Part shown: positions 63,301 to 64,000 of the stretch, piece after piece
Position numbering within the stretch: position 1 is the stretch's first letter
Layout of the letters: every line of letters starts with the position of its first letter
Source of the DNA: Istiophorus platypterus
Lineage: Eukaryota > Chordata > Actinopteri > Istiophoriformes > Istiophoridae
Length of the DNA stretch: 64,000 nt
Direction of reading: 5' to 3'
Assembly (NCBI GenBank): GCA_016859345.1
Contig: CM029114.1
Span: forward strand, 13,519,501-13,583,500
The notes under the pieces: generated by a model
Told to the model about the DNA's origin: nothing
The model's database searches: none
The model's input: only the letters and a program-made list of their open reading frames with translations
Made by a program: the position numbers and the translations under genes

Positions 63301-64000
63301 AATATATGATAATAAAACATCTTTCACAAACAGTACACATACACAATAACATACATTTCCCAAGCTTATCAATGCACATTTAAAAACATGCTGCACATTT
63401 GCATTCCAACTACACTCAATACAATGTTCAGACTAGCTTGCACAAATAGAGCAGAAAACTATGTGGACACAAAAATGGCTTTCATAAGCTAATCTCTTCG
63501 ACAGAAACTCATAATGAAGATGTAGCCACCACAGCAGTTTATACTGTACAATTGCCCTGTTTGTAGAGGTGTCTAACAATAGTAATGAGTTTTTAATCTG
63601 TTACAATGGCTCTAAGTCACTTCAGTAGCCCAGGTAAGATACCCAGAGAGAGATAGAAAGCTGCAAATGACAATCATCATCGCTCCATTAACAAGGAGCT
63701 GTAAGAATTGAATCAAACCTGAATAACCTAATAACCTAACAGCTAGCAAAAACATGAGAGTCACACTTCATTTCTTTAACAGGTCCACAGCTGTGTTTCT
63801 CATACTTGATCCTCGGCAATCTGGTGGACAACAATCATTGTCAGTTTTTCTCCTTGAAGAAAAATTAAATCATAAATACGTGAAAAAAAATTAAGAACTT
63901 CCTGAAGGTCTTTAAAGGATAATGCTGGTGTTATTTTATCCTGTTACTATTACTAACAAATCCTGTGACAAGACTGAAGCCAACACTGATGTATCCTTAC
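60315..64000 (-). other. lcorl: LCORL intron (incomplete)
   Basis: AT-rich sequence upstream of the giant exon, with a Tc1-like relic at 61281-61678 and a small tandem repeat near 60933-60975. I found no coding exon. The last six bases of the window read GTAAGG on the minus strand, which would suit the donor of the preceding exon just outside. Confidence 0.6.
61281..61678 (-). mobile_element. Tc1-like transposon relic (fourth subfamily), deleted
   Basis: Starts 'acagatgggtgacaaattaa' and ends 'ctttgtcacctgtctgta', an inverted repeat pair. Between them are minus-strand transposase remnants ('caactgggttgagatctggt', complement of the DLNPVEH-type segment, near 61508). The middle of the element is missing (about 400 of about 1.3-1.6 kb remain). 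It lies in the LCORL intron. Confidence 0.8.

Overview
The window is vertebrate nuclear DNA, almost certainly from a ray-finned (teleost, probably percomorph-type) fish. It has GT-AG introns, long AT-rich introns with many CA/GT microsatellites, and decayed Tc1-like transposons and a short MITE family of the kinds common in teleosts. The gene order FAM184B - NCAPG - LCORL matches the conserved vertebrate block known from human 4p15.3. Exon structures below were assembled by hand from reading frame, splice consensus and phase continuity; no alignment or RNA evidence was available.

Layout: (1) 1-10956, plus strand: HASPIN, the histone H3 Thr3 mitotic kinase. Its 5' end lies outside the window and it has 14 visible exons, unlike the intronless mammalian gene. 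(2) 13246-36200, minus strand: FAM184B, a long coiled-coil protein in 18 exons (about 1314 aa), convergent with HASPIN. (3) 36201-39640: CpG-rich and simple-repeat DNA between the divergent FAM184B and NCAPG promoters. (4) 39982-52496, plus strand: NCAPG, the condensin I HEAT-repeat subunit, complete in 21 coding exons (1020 aa). (5) 54857-60314, minus strand: the giant exon of LCORL (long, PALI2-type isoform) plus a tiny probable terminal exon; earlier LCORL exons lie beyond base 64000.

The two convergent pairs (HASPIN/FAM184B, NCAPG/LCORL) leave short shared 3' regions. HASPIN and NCAPG both act on mitotic chromosomes. The NCAPG promoter carries a CHR-type cell-cycle element and a BANP/ZBTB33-type palindrome. 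LCORL long forms are known PRC2 accessory factors.

Most notable observations: a decayed duplicate of an NCAPG exon inside its own intron; three copies of a Lys/Cys motif in the HASPIN N-terminal exon; a coding minisatellite of Ser-Pro-His-Lys heptads in LCORL; a probable hidden 8-base coding terminal exon of LCORL; repeated GT/CA tracts beside splice sites; and at least six copies of one MITE family, one next to the NCAPG promoter. I saw no CRISPR array, tRNA gene, rRNA gene or intact mobile-element gene, and no clear sign of a wholly new system.
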